From: Streptomyces cellostaticus
GTDB lineage: Bacteria; Actinomycetota; Actinomycetes; Streptomycetales; Streptomycetaceae
Assembly (NCBI RefSeq): GCF_001513965.1
Contig: NZ_KQ948015.1
Coordinates: 300,998 to 364,997 of the forward strand
Direction: 5' to 3'
DNA length: 64,000 bases
Shown here: one piece after another, positions 25,910-34,511 of the stretch
Layout of the letters: every line of letters begins with the position of its first letter
Position numbering within the stretch: position 1 is the stretch's first letter
Translations under genes and position numbers: made by a program
Notes under the pieces: generated by a model
The model's input: only the letters and a program-made list of their open reading frames with translations
What the model was told of the DNA's origin: nothing
Database searches by the model: none

Positions 25910-26716
25910 GTGAGCGAGGGCCAACCCCCGACGGCCGGGCCGAGGCTGAACACCTCCGTGGCTCACAACGCGCGGGTCTGGAACTACTGGATCGGCGGCA
26001 AGGACAACTACGAGGTGGACCAGCGGGTCGGCGAGCACGTCGCCGGGATGTTCCCGCTGATCCGGGACGTGGCCCGCGCGGACCGGGACTTCCTGGGCCG
26101 GGCGGTGGGCTTCCTGACCGCCGAGCGCGGGATTCGGCAGTTCCTCGACATCGGCACCGGACTGCCGACGGTGGACAACACCCACGAGATCGCCCAGCGG
26201 ATCGCGCCGAAGTCGCGGATCGTGTACGTGGACAACGACCCGATCGTGCTCGTGCACGCCCGCTCGCTGCTCACCAGTTCCCCGGAGGGCGTCACCGACT
26301 ACATCGACGCCGACGTGCACGACCCGGACGCCATCGTCCGGCGCGCCGCCGAGACCCTCGACCTGGACCGGCCGGTCGCAGTGATGATGCTGGGCATCCT
26401 CAACTTCGTCCTGGACACCGAGGAGGCCCGGGACATCGTGCGCCGGATCATGGCGGCGGTGCCCTCCGGCAGCTACCTGGCGCTCACCCACCCGACCCAC
26501 GACGCCGAGGTGGGCGGCGAGGGCCAGATCCCCGCGATGGAGTTCTGGAACGCCAACGCCACCCCGCCGATCACCGCCCGCACCGGCGCCGAGATCGCCT
26601 CCTTCCTCGAGGGTCTGGAGCCGGTCGAGCCGGGTCTGGTGCCGTGCTCGCAGTGGCGCGCCGAGTCCGACGCGGCCGCGGTACCGCAGTACGGCGCGGT
26701 GGCCGTGAAACCCTGA
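25910..26716 (+). CDS. SAM-dependent methyltransferase, PF04672 (DUF574) family, copy 2
   Basis: A 268-residue paralogue of copy 1: NARVWNYWIGGKDNYEVDQR, FLDIGTGLPTVDNTHEIAQ, YVDNDPIVLVHARS. GTG 25910 is chosen for AGGAGA upstream and because it opens the conserved domain; the open frame extends much further back through the HAD pseudogene. Substrate unknown. It ends 31 bases before glnA3. Confidence 0.9.
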   Translation: MSEGQPPTAGPRLNTSVAHNARVWNYWIGGKDNYEVDQRVGEHVAGMFPLIRDVARADRDFLGRAVGFLTAERGIRQFLDIGTGLPTVDNTHEIAQRIAPKSRIVYVDNDPIVLVHARSLLTSSPEGVTDYIDADVHDPDAIVRRAAETLDLDRPVAVMMLGILNFVLDTEEARDIVRRIMAAVPSGSYLALTHPTHDAEVGGEGQIPAMEFWNANATPPITARTGAEIASFLEGLEPVEPGLVPCSQWRAESDAAAVPQYGAVAVKP

Positions 26717-26747
26717 CCCCGAGGACGCGGCCCGTCGAGGAGGACGT

Positions 26748-28151
26748 ATGACCACCCTTGCCGACCCCGTGCCGGGCGGGCGCCCGGACGACCTGATGCG
26801 GGTCGCCGGGATCACCGCGGACCTGGCCGCTCAGGGCGTGCACGGGATCGTCCTGGCCTACGTCGACACGGCGGGCATCGCCCGGGTCAAGACGATCCCC
26901 ACGGCCCGGCTGGAGTCGGCCGTGGCCTGGGGGGTCGGCATGTCGCCGGTGTTCGACACGTTCCTGGCCGACGACTCGATCGTCACCACCGACGTCCTCG
27001 GCTCCCCCGACGGCGACCTCAGGCTCTACCCCGACCTGGACCAGCTGGTGGCGCTGGCCGGGCAGCCCGGCTGGGCGTGGGCGCCCGTGGACCGGATCAC
27101 GCAGGAGGGCGAGCGGCATCCCGGCTGTGCCAGAACCTTTCTGCGCAGGATCGTCGCGGACGCCGCCGAACGGCACGGCCTCACCTTCAGGGCGGCCGTC
27201 GAGGTCGAGTGGGCTTTCGGGCTCGAATCGGCGCCCCGCGACGGGTTCGTCCCGGCGGTGTCCGGTCCCGCGTACGGCGCGGTCCGGCAGGTCGAGCTGA
27301 GCGACTGCACCGCCGAGCTGCTGGCGGCGTTCGCGGCGCAGGGCGTGGACGTGGATCAGATCCACCCGGAGTACGCGGCCGGGCAGTTCGAGATCTCGGT
27401 GGGCGCGCTGGACCCGGTGGCGGCGGCCGACCGGAGCGTGCTGGTGCGGCAGACGATCCGGGCGGTGGCCCAGCGGCACGGCCTGCGGGTGTCGTTCGCG
27501 CCCGCGGTGTCCGCCGAGGGCGTCGGCAACGGCGGCCATCTGCACCTGTCCTGCTGGCGCGACCGGGTGAACCTGCACGCGGGCGGGGAGGGCCGGTACG
27601 GCATGACGGCCGGGGCGGAGTCGTTCGTGGCCGGGGTGCTCGCCCGCCTGCCCGCGCTGACGGCGGTGACCGCCCCGAGCCCGGCCAGCTATCTGCGGCT
27701 GAAGCCCTCGCAGTGGGCGGGGGTGTTCACCGCCTGGGGCCGGGAGACCCGCGAGGCGGCGCTGCGGATCGTCACCGGCACGGCCGGCCGCCGGGACCAG
27801 GACGCGAACCTGGAGGTCAAACCGGTCGACCTGGCCGCCAACCCGTACCTCGCGCTCGGCTGCGTGATCGCCGCGGGGCTGGACGGAATGACGGCTTCCC
27901 GGCCGCTGCCGCAGGAGATCACCGGCGACCCGGCCCGGTACGGCCCCGACGAGGCCGCTGCCCTGGGCGTGCAGCGTCTGCCGGTCTCACTGCCCCAGGC
28001 CGTCGAGGAGTTCCGCTCCGACCAGGTGCTGCGGGCCGCGCTCGGCCCGGTCCTGGCGGACGCGGTGACCGCCGTACGGCTCGGGGAGGCGGCGGCCGTC
28101 GACGGGCTGGACGACGCGCAGGTGGCGGCCGCCTACCGCTGGAAGTACTGA
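26748..28151 (+). CDS. glnA3: glutamine-synthetase-like gamma-glutamylpolyamine synthetase
   Basis: A 467-residue GS-fold ligase. GS landmarks are present (AAVEVEWAFG metal region; GNGGHLHLSCW; SYLRLKPSQWAG; a C-terminal RDQDANLEVKP where true GlnA has the adenylylation region). It lacks the usual Tyr adenylylation motif. The GlnA3 name is by recall of the S. coelicolor neighbourhood (glnA3 followed by an amidohydrolase and a NUDIX gene), where the enzyme glutamylates polyamines. FluG-like synthetase is the alternative label. Confidence 0.82.
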   Translation: MTTLADPVPGGRPDDLMRVAGITADLAAQGVHGIVLAYVDTAGIARVKTIPTARLESAVAWGVGMSPVFDTFLADDSIVTTDVLGSPDGDLRLYPDLDQLVALAGQPGWAWAPVDRITQEGERHPGCARTFLRRIVADAAERHGLTFRAAVEVEWAFGLESAPRDGFVPAVSGPAYGAVRQVELSDCTAELLAAFAAQGVDVDQIHPEYAAGQFEISVGALDPVAAADRSVLVRQTIRAVAQRHGLRVSFAPAVSAEGVGNGGHLHLSCWRDRVNLHAGGEGRYGMTAGAESFVAGVLARLPALTAVTAPSPASYLRLKPSQWAGVFTAWGRETREAALRIVTGTAGRRDQDANLEVKPVDLAANPYLALGCVIAAGLDGMTASRPLPQEITGDPARYGPDEAAALGVQRLPVSLPQAVEEFRSDQVLRAALGPVLADAVTAVRLGEAAAVDGLDDAQVAAAYRWKY

Positions 28152-28153
28152 CG

Positions 28154-29302
28154 ATGCCCGCCTCCGGCCCGGTCCACGAGGCCCTCGCCGCGCTGCCGCT
28201 GGTCGACCACCACTGCCACGGCGCCGTGACGGCCGACCTCGCACCCGGGCAGTTCGAGTCGCTGATCACCGAGGGCGAGGCCTGGCCCGGTGTCTCGCCC
28301 TTCGACAGCCCGGTCGGGGTGGCCGTCCGCCGCCACTGCGCACCCCTGCTGGACCTGCCCCGGCACACTCCCGCGGCCGACTACCTCGCCCGCCGCCGGG
28401 CCCTCGGCTGGCGCGAGGTCAACCGGCGCTTCCTGACCGCCGCGGGAGCCGAGGCCTTCTGCGTCGACACCGGCTACGCCCCGCACCCCGTCACCTCCCC
28501 CGCCGAGCTGGCCGAGGCCTCCGGCGGCGCCGCCCACAAGGTCGTACGGCTGGAGCGGATCGCCGAGACCGTGGCCGCGGGGGGCGGGGCGGCGGGCGCG
28601 TACGCGGACGCGTTCCGGGCGGCCGCCGAGGAGGCCGTACGACGTCCGGGCGTGGTCGCGGTGAAGTCGGTGGCCGCCTACCGCACCGGCTTCGCCCTCG
28701 CACCGGAGCGCCCCACGGACGCCGAGGTGACGCAGGCGGCCGGGCACTGGCTCGCGCGCGGCGGACGCCTGGCCGACCCGGTCCTCATCCGGCATCTGCT
28801 GTGGACGGCCGTCGACCTGGGTCTGCCCCTCCAGCTGCACACCGGGTTCGGCGACGCCGACGTACGGCTGCACCGCGCCGATCCCGCCCTGCTCACCGAC
28901 TGGCTGCACCTGACGGCCGGGACGATCCCGGTCCTGCTGCTGCACTGCTGGCCGTACCACCGCCAGGCGGCCTACCTGGCCACGGTATTCGAACAGGTGT
29001 ATCTGGACGTCGGCCTGGCCCTGCACTACACCGGTCCGGCCCGCTCCCGGGCCGTGCTGGAGGAGGCGCTGGAGATCACCCCGTTCCGCAAACTCCTGTA
29101 CAGCTCCGATGCCTACGGTGTGGCCGAATTCCACCACCTGGGTGCGCTGTCCTTCCGGCAGGGGCTGGCCGCGCTGCTCCAAGCCCGGGTGGACGCCGAC
29201 GAGTTGAGCCTGCCCGACGCCCTGCGCATCGCGGCCTGGACGGGCCGCGACAACGCTCGCCGGCTGTACGGACTGCCCGCAAACGATCCGGCCCGTAACT
29301 GA
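28154..29302 (+). CDS. amidohydrolase (FluG N-terminal-like)
   Basis: A 382-residue TIM-barrel metal-dependent amidohydrolase. Ligands: HxH in VDHHCHG, Lys in VAVKSVAAYRTG, His in LQLHTGFGD and LLLHCWPY, Asp in LLYSSDAYG. It starts two bases after the glnA3 stop, so the two are coupled. In eukaryotic FluG the same two folds are fused; here they are separate. It may hydrolyse the gamma-glutamyl product or a related amide (inference). Confidence 0.88.
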   Translation: MPASGPVHEALAALPLVDHHCHGAVTADLAPGQFESLITEGEAWPGVSPFDSPVGVAVRRHCAPLLDLPRHTPAADYLARRRALGWREVNRRFLTAAGAEAFCVDTGYAPHPVTSPAELAEASGGAAHKVVRLERIAETVAAGGGAAGAYADAFRAAAEEAVRRPGVVAVKSVAAYRTGFALAPERPTDAEVTQAAGHWLARGGRLADPVLIRHLLWTAVDLGLPLQLHTGFGDADVRLHRADPALLTDWLHLTAGTIPVLLLHCWPYHRQAAYLATVFEQVYLDVGLALHYTGPARSRAVLEEALEITPFRKLLYSSDAYGVAEFHHLGALSFRQGLAALLQARVDADELSLPDALRIAAWTGRDNARRLYGLPANDPARN

Positions 29303-29323
29303 GCGGACGCCCGACCCGGAAAG

Positions 29324-29329
29324 TATGAT
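29324..29329 (+). promoter_or_regulatory. -10 element for a leaderless NUDIX transcript
   Basis: TATGAT (29324-29329) lies six bases before ATG 29336, and there is no Shine-Dalgarno sequence. A start at the ATG itself is expected, so this gene can be expressed apart from glnA3. Confidence 0.55.
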
Positions 29330-29335
29330 CAAGCA

Positions 29336-29872
29336 ATGTCTGACATGACCGAAACCACGCCCGGCTGGCTGACCACGGACGAGCTGGAAATGGCCAGGGC
29401 CCGGATGCCGATCCTGTACGTCGAGGCCGTGCCTGTGCGCGTGGACGACAGCGGCGAAGTCACAAGCATCGGACTGCTGCTGCGCATCGGCCCGGACGGA
29501 ACGGTCAGCCGGACCCTGGTCTCCGGCCGCGTCCTGCACCACGAGCGGGTCCGTGACGCCCTGCTGCGCCATCTGGAGAAGGACCTCGGCCCGGTCGCGC
29601 TGCCCCGGGTGCCGGCCTCCCTGCAGCCGTTCACGGTCGCGGAGTACTTCCCGACGGTCGGCATCACGCCGTACCACGACTCGCGCCAGCACGCGGTGTC
29701 CCTCGCCTACGTCGTCCCGGTGGCCGGTGACTGCCGGCCCCGGCAGGACGCGCTGGACCTGGTGTGGTTCAGCCCGCAGGAGGCCGCCTCGGCGGCCGTG
29801 CAAGGCGAGATGCCGGGCGGGCACGGGGTGCTGCTGAAGCAGGCGCTCGCGCACGTGGGTCTCGTGTCCTGA
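29336..29872 (+). CDS. NUDIX-hydrolase-family protein (DUF4916)
   Basis: A 178-residue protein resembling the DUF4916/NUDIX group of actinobacteria (LTTDELEMARARMPILYVEAVPV, then SRTLVSGRVLHHERVRDALLRHLEKDLG). The classic NUDIX box is degenerate: the expected R-E-x-x-E-E is replaced by RVRDALLRHLEKDLG, so nucleotide hydrolysis is doubtful. Confidence 0.8.
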   Translation: MSDMTETTPGWLTTDELEMARARMPILYVEAVPVRVDDSGEVTSIGLLLRIGPDGTVSRTLVSGRVLHHERVRDALLRHLEKDLGPVALPRVPASLQPFTVAEYFPTVGITPYHDSRQHAVSLAYVVPVAGDCRPRQDALDLVWFSPQEAASAAVQGEMPGGHGVLLKQALAHVGLVS

Positions 29873-29886
29873 CGGCGGCTCCCGGG

Positions 29887-29930
29887 TGACTGGCCTGTTT
29901 ATCAGGCCAGTCAGGTCGCTGACCAGCGAC
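29887..29930. terminator. tandem hairpins after the NUDIX gene
   Basis: The first is an 11-bp perfect stem (TGACTGGCCTG 29887-29897, CAGGCCAGTCA 29903-29913, loop TTTAT). The second is GTCGCT (29915-29920) with AGCGAC (29925-29930). Together they probably end the glnA3-to-NUDIX transcript; the first could also act as an operator. Confidence 0.6.
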
Positions 29931-30055
29931 TTCACGGATGCGTTCAGGTTGCTTTCAGCCCCGCGGCGGCCCGTGGCAACACCTGCACCAGAAGCCCCAA
30001 AACAATGGCAAAGAGGTCTGGGGAAGAGGCAGTTGGCCATGCGAGGGTGCGGGCC

Positions 30056-30844
30056 ATGAGCACAGAGCACGTCCTCGACCAGCGGCCCCACGTCCGCGCC
30101 CGTATCCGCGAGAGCGCGAACAAGGTGCCCGAGGTCACCGTCTACTTCTGGATCATCAAGGTCCTCACCACCGGCATGGGCGAGACCGCGTCCGACTTCC
30201 TGGCGCACCTGCTCGGCCCCGTCCCGGCGGTCGGCCTCGGCGCTCTCACCTTCGTGGCCTCGCTCGTGCTCCAGTTCGCCGTCCGCCGGTACGTGGCCTG
30301 GGTGTACTGGACGGCGATCGTCATGGTCAGCGTGTTCGGCACGATGGCGGCCGACATCCTGCACGTGGGCCTCGGCGTCCCCTACACCCTCTCGACGCCC
30401 CTGTTCATGGCCGCTCTGGCCGCCGTCTTCGCCCTCTGGTACGCGAGCGAGCGGACCCTGTCGATCCACAGCATCCGCACCCGTCGCCGCGAGGCGTTCT
30501 ACTGGGCGGCCGTCCTCGCCACGTTCGCCCTCGGCACCGCCGCGGGCGACCTCACGGCGACCATCGGCCTCGGCTACCTCGGCTCGGTCGTCCTGTTCGC
30601 CGTCGCGATCTGTGTCCCGGCCCTCGCCCACCGGGCGGGCGCCCTCGGTGCGGTGACCGCGTTCTGGACGGCGTACGTCATCACTCGCCCACTGGGCGCG
30701 TCGATCGCCGACTGGATGGCCCTGCCGCCGCACCGGGGCGGCCTGGGCCTCGGCCTCGGCCCGGTGACGCTGTCCTGGACGGTGGCCATTCTCGGGCTGG
30801 TCGGCTACCTCGCGGTGTCACGGCGGGACGTCGGGACCGCCTGA
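30056..30844 (+). CDS. uncharacterised membrane protein (COG4705 type)
   Basis: A 262-residue protein with seven or eight hydrophobic helices and the repeated NKVPEVTVYFWIIKVLTTGMGETASDF / GTAAGDLTAT pattern of COG4705 proteins. GETASDF and GTAAGDL, which recur in the two halves, contain conserved acidic residues inside membrane segments. ATG 30056 with GAGGG upstream; ATG 30005 is possible. No known function. Confidence 0.8.
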   Translation: MSTEHVLDQRPHVRARIRESANKVPEVTVYFWIIKVLTTGMGETASDFLAHLLGPVPAVGLGALTFVASLVLQFAVRRYVAWVYWTAIVMVSVFGTMAADILHVGLGVPYTLSTPLFMAALAAVFALWYASERTLSIHSIRTRRREAFYWAAVLATFALGTAAGDLTATIGLGYLGSVVLFAVAICVPALAHRAGALGAVTAFWTAYVITRPLGASIADWMALPPHRGGLGLGLGPVTLSWTVAILGLVGYLAVSRRDVGTA

Positions 30845-30975
30845 CGCCGCATCCCGCACCCCACTCGGCTGTCCGGGTGGGGCGTGCCGCTGGTGGAGTA
30901 ATAACCTTTTGCCCAGATTGACCGTGCCACGCTGTGGTCTCGAACCGCTCGGGATCGCGTCAGGAGGCCGGAACG

Positions 30976-32310
30976 ATGGCGGGAGAGAAGGCAGGCAGAG
31001 CGCCGCGGCAGCCGGCGCTCCCCGACCTGCACGTGCGCCTGCGTTCCGAGCTGGGCCGGATCGACGAGCAGTTGCGCTCCCTGCTGTCCGCCATGGACCG
31101 CCTGCAAGGCCTGCTGGATGCGGTGGTGGCCATCAGCCGTGAGGTGGAGCTGCCCGCGGTGCTGCACCGCATCGTGACCACCGCCATGAACCTGGTCGGC
31201 GCCCGCTACGGGGCACTGGGCGTGCTCAACGAGTCCGGTGAGTGCCTGGAGCAGTTCATCTCGGCCGGTCTGTCCGAGCAGGAACGCCATGATCTGGCCG
31301 AGGCCGGCCTGCCGCGCGGTCTGGGTGTCCTCGGCCACCTGATCCGCTATCCCGAGCCCCTGCGGGTCGACGACATCCAGACGCATCCGTCCTCCGCCGG
31401 GTTCCCGCCCGGCCACCCGCTCCTGCACACCCTGCTCGGCGTCGCCATCAGCGTGCGCGGCGAGATCTACGGCGACCTCTACCTCTCCGAGCGGCGCGAC
31501 GGACAGCCCTTCGACGTGCACGACGAGAACGTCGTCGTCGCCCTGGCCAGCGCCGCCGGCATCGCGATCGAAAACGTCCGCCTGTTCGAACGCATTCGCG
31601 TCGGAGCCGAGCAGTTCCAGCGGCTTCTGCTGCCCACACTGCCCGATCTGCAGCCCTTCACCGCCGCCGCCATCTACCGGCCCGCCGCCGAGCCCAGCCA
31701 ACTCGGCGGGGACTGGTACGACGCCATCCCGCTGCCCGACCATGCGGTGGCGGTCGTCATCGGCGACGTGGTCGGCCACGATCTGCACGCTGCGGCCGCC
31801 ATGGCCTCCACCCGTAACATGCTGCGCGCCCTGCTGTTCGACCAGAGCAATCCGCCCGGCGCGGTCCTCACCCAGCTCGACCGGACCCTGCAGGCCCTCA
31901 CGGACAATCCCGTCACGACCACCACCCTGGCCCGCATCGAACCGGAGGCACCGGGCTGGCGCCTCCACTGGAGCACCGCGGGCCATGTCCCGCCCCTACT
32001 GATCACCGCTGAGCACCGGGTGCAGTACCTGCTCGCCGAGCCCGGACTGCCACTCGGCGTCGACACGGAGCAGCCACGCCCCGACCACTCCCGCTTCCTG
32101 CCCCCCGCCGCCACCGTGGTCTTCTTCACCGACGGGCTGATCGAACACCCCGGCCACCCCATCGACGAGAGTCTGAGCAAGCTCGCCGAGCTCGCCGCGG
32201 TATATGCCGCCCTGCCCCTGCCGGAGTTCGTCCAGGCACTGGCCGATCACCACCCCAGCGACGGCCACGACGACATGGCCATCCTCGCCCTGCGCACCCC
32301 GCACGCCTGA
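30976..32310 (+). CDS. GAF-domain PP2C/SpoIIE serine phosphatase
   Basis: A 444-residue regulator: helix-rich N-terminus, GAF domain (~55-200; LVGARYGALGVLNESGECLEQFI to IAIENVRLFER), then a SpoIIE/RsbU phosphatase domain (~205-440). Metal motifs: LGGDWYDA, GDVVGHDLHAAA, STAGHVPPLL, FFTDGLIEHP, GHDDMAIL. It should dephosphorylate an anti-sigma antagonist in response to a cytosolic signal. ATG 30976 is preceded by AGGAGG. Confidence 0.92.
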   Translation: MAGEKAGRAPRQPALPDLHVRLRSELGRIDEQLRSLLSAMDRLQGLLDAVVAISREVELPAVLHRIVTTAMNLVGARYGALGVLNESGECLEQFISAGLSEQERHDLAEAGLPRGLGVLGHLIRYPEPLRVDDIQTHPSSAGFPPGHPLLHTLLGVAISVRGEIYGDLYLSERRDGQPFDVHDENVVVALASAAGIAIENVRLFERIRVGAEQFQRLLLPTLPDLQPFTAAAIYRPAAEPSQLGGDWYDAIPLPDHAVAVVIGDVVGHDLHAAAAMASTRNMLRALLFDQSNPPGAVLTQLDRTLQALTDNPVTTTTLARIEPEAPGWRLHWSTAGHVPPLLITAEHRVQYLLAEPGLPLGVDTEQPRPDHSRFLPPAATVVFFTDGLIEHPGHPIDESLSKLAELAAVYAALPLPEFVQALADHHPSDGHDDMAILALRTPHA

Positions 32311-32334
32311 CCCCGCGAGTCTCCCGCTGCGGGG
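32311..32334 (+). terminator. short hairpin after the phosphatase gene
   Basis: CCCCGC (32311-32316) pairs with GCGGGG (32329-32334), immediately after the stop. Only six pairs, so it is a weak or partial terminator. Confidence 0.35.
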
Positions 32335-32425
32335 CGTTCACCTCGCAGCTCGACGGTGCCGTGGAGGATCCGCGGGATCCGACGGATGATGGGCTTCGGG
32401 GCGATGTCGACACGGAGGTCGCCCG

Positions 32426-33526
32426 ATGGCTGACGCGCGGCATGAACGGCTCCGGCGCAGCGGCCTGGCCGCCGTGGAGATCTGTGCCATCGCCGCGCTG
32501 TACTTCGGCTCGGCCAAGGTGGGACTGCTCCAGCAGCTGGTGCGCGGCCAGGTCACCCCGCTGTGGCCGCCGAGCGGCATCGCGGTGGCGAGCCTGCTCC
32601 TGCGCGGCCGACGGGTCTGGCCCGGCATCGCCCTCGGCGCGTTCCTGGTCAACATCTCGCTGGGGCCGTCGCTCCTCGCCGTGCTCGCGATCGTGGCGGG
32701 GAACACCCTCGCCCCCGTCTGCTCGTACGTGCTGCTCCGCCGTACCGGGTTCCGCAACGAACTGGACCGTTTCCGGGACGCGCTCGCGCTGATCTTTCTC
32801 GGTGCGTTCACCGGGATGCTGGTCAGCGCGACGACGGGCACCGGGACCCTGCTCCTCGCCGGTGTGCTGAGCACCGGCGACTTCTGGCCGACCTGGTCGG
32901 TCTGGTGGACCGGCGACGCGATGGGCGTCCTGGTGGTCACGCCGGTCCTGCTCGTCCTGCGCTCGGCACGCTGGCCGAAGGACGCGCCGCCCCTCCGGTG
33001 GGTGGAGGGGCTGCTGCTTCTGGCAGCCATGGCCGGCATCGGTTTCGTCGAGACCGGTCGCACGCCGCTGCTGTTCCTCGGCTTCCCGCTGCTGATCTGG
33101 GCGGCCTTCCGCTTCCAGCTGGCCGCGGCCGCGCCCTGCGCCCTGGCCGTGTCGACCTTTGCGATCATCGCCGCTGCCCGGAGAACAGGCCCGTTCTTCG
33201 GGCAGGACCTGCTCACCAACATGATCACCCTGCAGGCATTCAACGCTTCTGCCGCGCTGACCGCGCTGGTGCTCGGGGCCGTCGTCAGCGAGCGGAACCA
33301 GACCCAGCGGGAAATCGCGCGAGCCTGCGGGCAGCTCGCCGGGATGGCGGCCAGGATCGCCACCGGCGACCACCGCCCCAAACTGCCCTATAGGGAGGGC
33401 GAGCAGGCCTACGGGGAGGACGAGAAGGCCTACGAGGAGGGCGAGAAGCCTTTTGGGGAGGGCGAGAAGGAAGAGCCGCGAGCGGACGGCCCGCCGACAC
33501 GACAAAGGCCGTCTCCTCATCCCTGA
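32426..33526 (+). CDS. stand-alone MASE1 membrane sensor with C-terminal heptad repeats
   Basis: A 366-residue protein whose first ~290 residues form the eight-helix MASE1 sensor ([55 protein letters not shown]). MASE1 usually precedes a GGDEF, kinase or phosphatase domain; here it ends in a short helix and four charged heptads ([28 protein letters not shown]). It follows a SpoIIE phosphatase by 115 bases, so it may be its membrane partner (inference). RBS GGAGG upstream of ATG 32426. Confidence 0.85.
   Translation: MADARHERLRRSGLAAVEICAIAALYFGSAKVGLLQQLVRGQVTPLWPPSGIAVASLLLRGRRVWPGIALGAFLVNISLGPSLLAVLAIVAGNTLAPVCSYVLLRRTGFRNELDRFRDALALIFLGAFTGMLVSATTGTGTLLLAGVLSTGDFWPTWSVWWTGDAMGVLVVTPVLLVLRSARWPKDAPPLRWVEGLLLLAAMAGIGFVETGRTPLLFLGFPLLIWAAFRFQLAAAAPCALAVSTFAIIAAARRTGPFFGQDLLTNMITLQAFNASAALTALVLGAVVSERNQTQREIARACGQLAGMAARIATGDHRPKLPYREGEQAYGEDEKAYEEGEKPFGEGEKEEPRADGPPTRQRPSPHP
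33389..33472 (+). repeat. four tandem 21-bp units in the 3' end of the MASE1 gene
   Basis: Units 33389-33409, 33410-33430, 33431-33451 and 33452-33472, each encoding a Y/F-x-E-x-E-x-x heptad. The bases are imperfectly conserved but the Glu positions are kept. Confidence 0.85.
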
Positions 33527-33537
33527 GAAGACGGCCT
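33506..33537. terminator. hairpin at the MASE1 3' end / tRNA-Pro copy 2
   Basis: A 9-bp perfect stem (AGGCCGTCT 33506-33514, AGACGGCCT 33529-33537) with a 14-base loop. It overlaps the last codons of the MASE1 gene and lies beyond the 3' end of the minus-strand tRNA, so it can serve both transcripts. Confidence 0.65.
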
Positions 33538-33557
33538 CCGACCGGCATAAAAGCTGG

Positions 33558-33631
<74 letters not shown>

Positions 33632-33756
33632 ATGTCGTTTGACCTGGGGTTTCCCTGGTCGAAACGCGCAGGGAAACTCTACCGCACTCGGGTCGGTGGT
33701 CGCGCACCCGTTTCCGGGTTGACCTCGAGCTTGGTTGAGGTTGCACGATCTTCGGC

Positions 33757-34464
33757 ATGACGATCACAGCGGACGACAGCCGCACCCAGGGATACGAGGA
33801 CCTGCCCCGGCTGATGGGGCTCATGACGGGCGACGAGAAGCACGGACCGGCGGCCACCTCCACGCTCGACGCCCTGTGGGTGCTGTACGACCGGGTGCTC
33901 CGGGTCACGCCGGAGCGGAGGGAGGATCCCGCCCGGGACCGGTTCCTGCTGAGCAAGGGGCACGGGCCGATGGCGTACTACGCGGTGCTGGCCGCGAAGG
34001 GTTTCGTGCCGGTCGAGTGGCTGCCGGGGTTCGGGGCGTACGACTCCCCGCTCGGGCACCATCCCGACCGGGTGCTGGTGCCAGGGGCCGAGATCGGCAG
34101 CGGGTCGCTCGGGCACGGGCTGCCGATCGCCGTGGGCACCGCGCTGGGGCTGCGTGCGCGGGGGCTCGACACGCCGGGCGTCTGGGTGCTGATCGGGGAC
34201 GCCGAGCTGGACGAGGGCAGCAACCACGAGGCGATCGCCTTCGCCGGGCCCGCCGGGCTCGACCGGCTGCACACCGTCGTGATCGACAACTCCTCCGCCA
34301 GCCACGCCCGGCCCGGCGGGATCGCCGCCCGGTTCGAGGCCGCGGGCTGGTCCGCGGCGACCGTCGACGGGCGTGACCACGAGGCGCTGTACGCCGCGTT
34401 CACCGCCCCGCATCCGGGACGCCCGCATGTGGTCGTCGCCCGCGTCGAGCCGAAGAACGCCTGA
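33757..34464 (+). CDS. transketolase, N-terminal (ThDP pyrophosphate-binding) subunit
   Basis: A 235-residue half-transketolase. It shows RFLLSKGHGPMAYYAVL, SGSLGHGLPIAVGTALGLR and the ThDP/Mg motif GDAELDEGSNHEA. Full transketolases are ~700 residues; this is the split form, completed by the next gene. Acts on C2 transfer between sugar phosphates or, in relatives, on special ketoses. It starts 126 bases from the tRNA-Pro. Confidence 0.9.
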   Translation: MTITADDSRTQGYEDLPRLMGLMTGDEKHGPAATSTLDALWVLYDRVLRVTPERREDPARDRFLLSKGHGPMAYYAVLAAKGFVPVEWLPGFGAYDSPLGHHPDRVLVPGAEIGSGSLGHGLPIAVGTALGLRARGLDTPGVWVLIGDAELDEGSNHEAIAFAGPAGLDRLHTVVIDNSSASHARPGGIAARFEAAGWSAATVDGRDHEALYAAFTAPHPGRPHVVVARVEPKNA

Positions 34465-34511
34465 TCTCTCCCGTCCGTCCCGTGCACACTTCAGTGGAAA
34501 GGTTCCAGCTC

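Noticed and set aside
29336..29872. Active NUDIX pyrophosphatase
   Set aside because: The catalytic R-E-x-x-E-E pattern is not intact, so only a fold-level name is used.
28133..30733. An 866-codon minus-strand open frame
   Set aside because: Antisense shadow of the amidohydrolase, NUDIX and membrane genes; composition typical of GC-skewed third positions.
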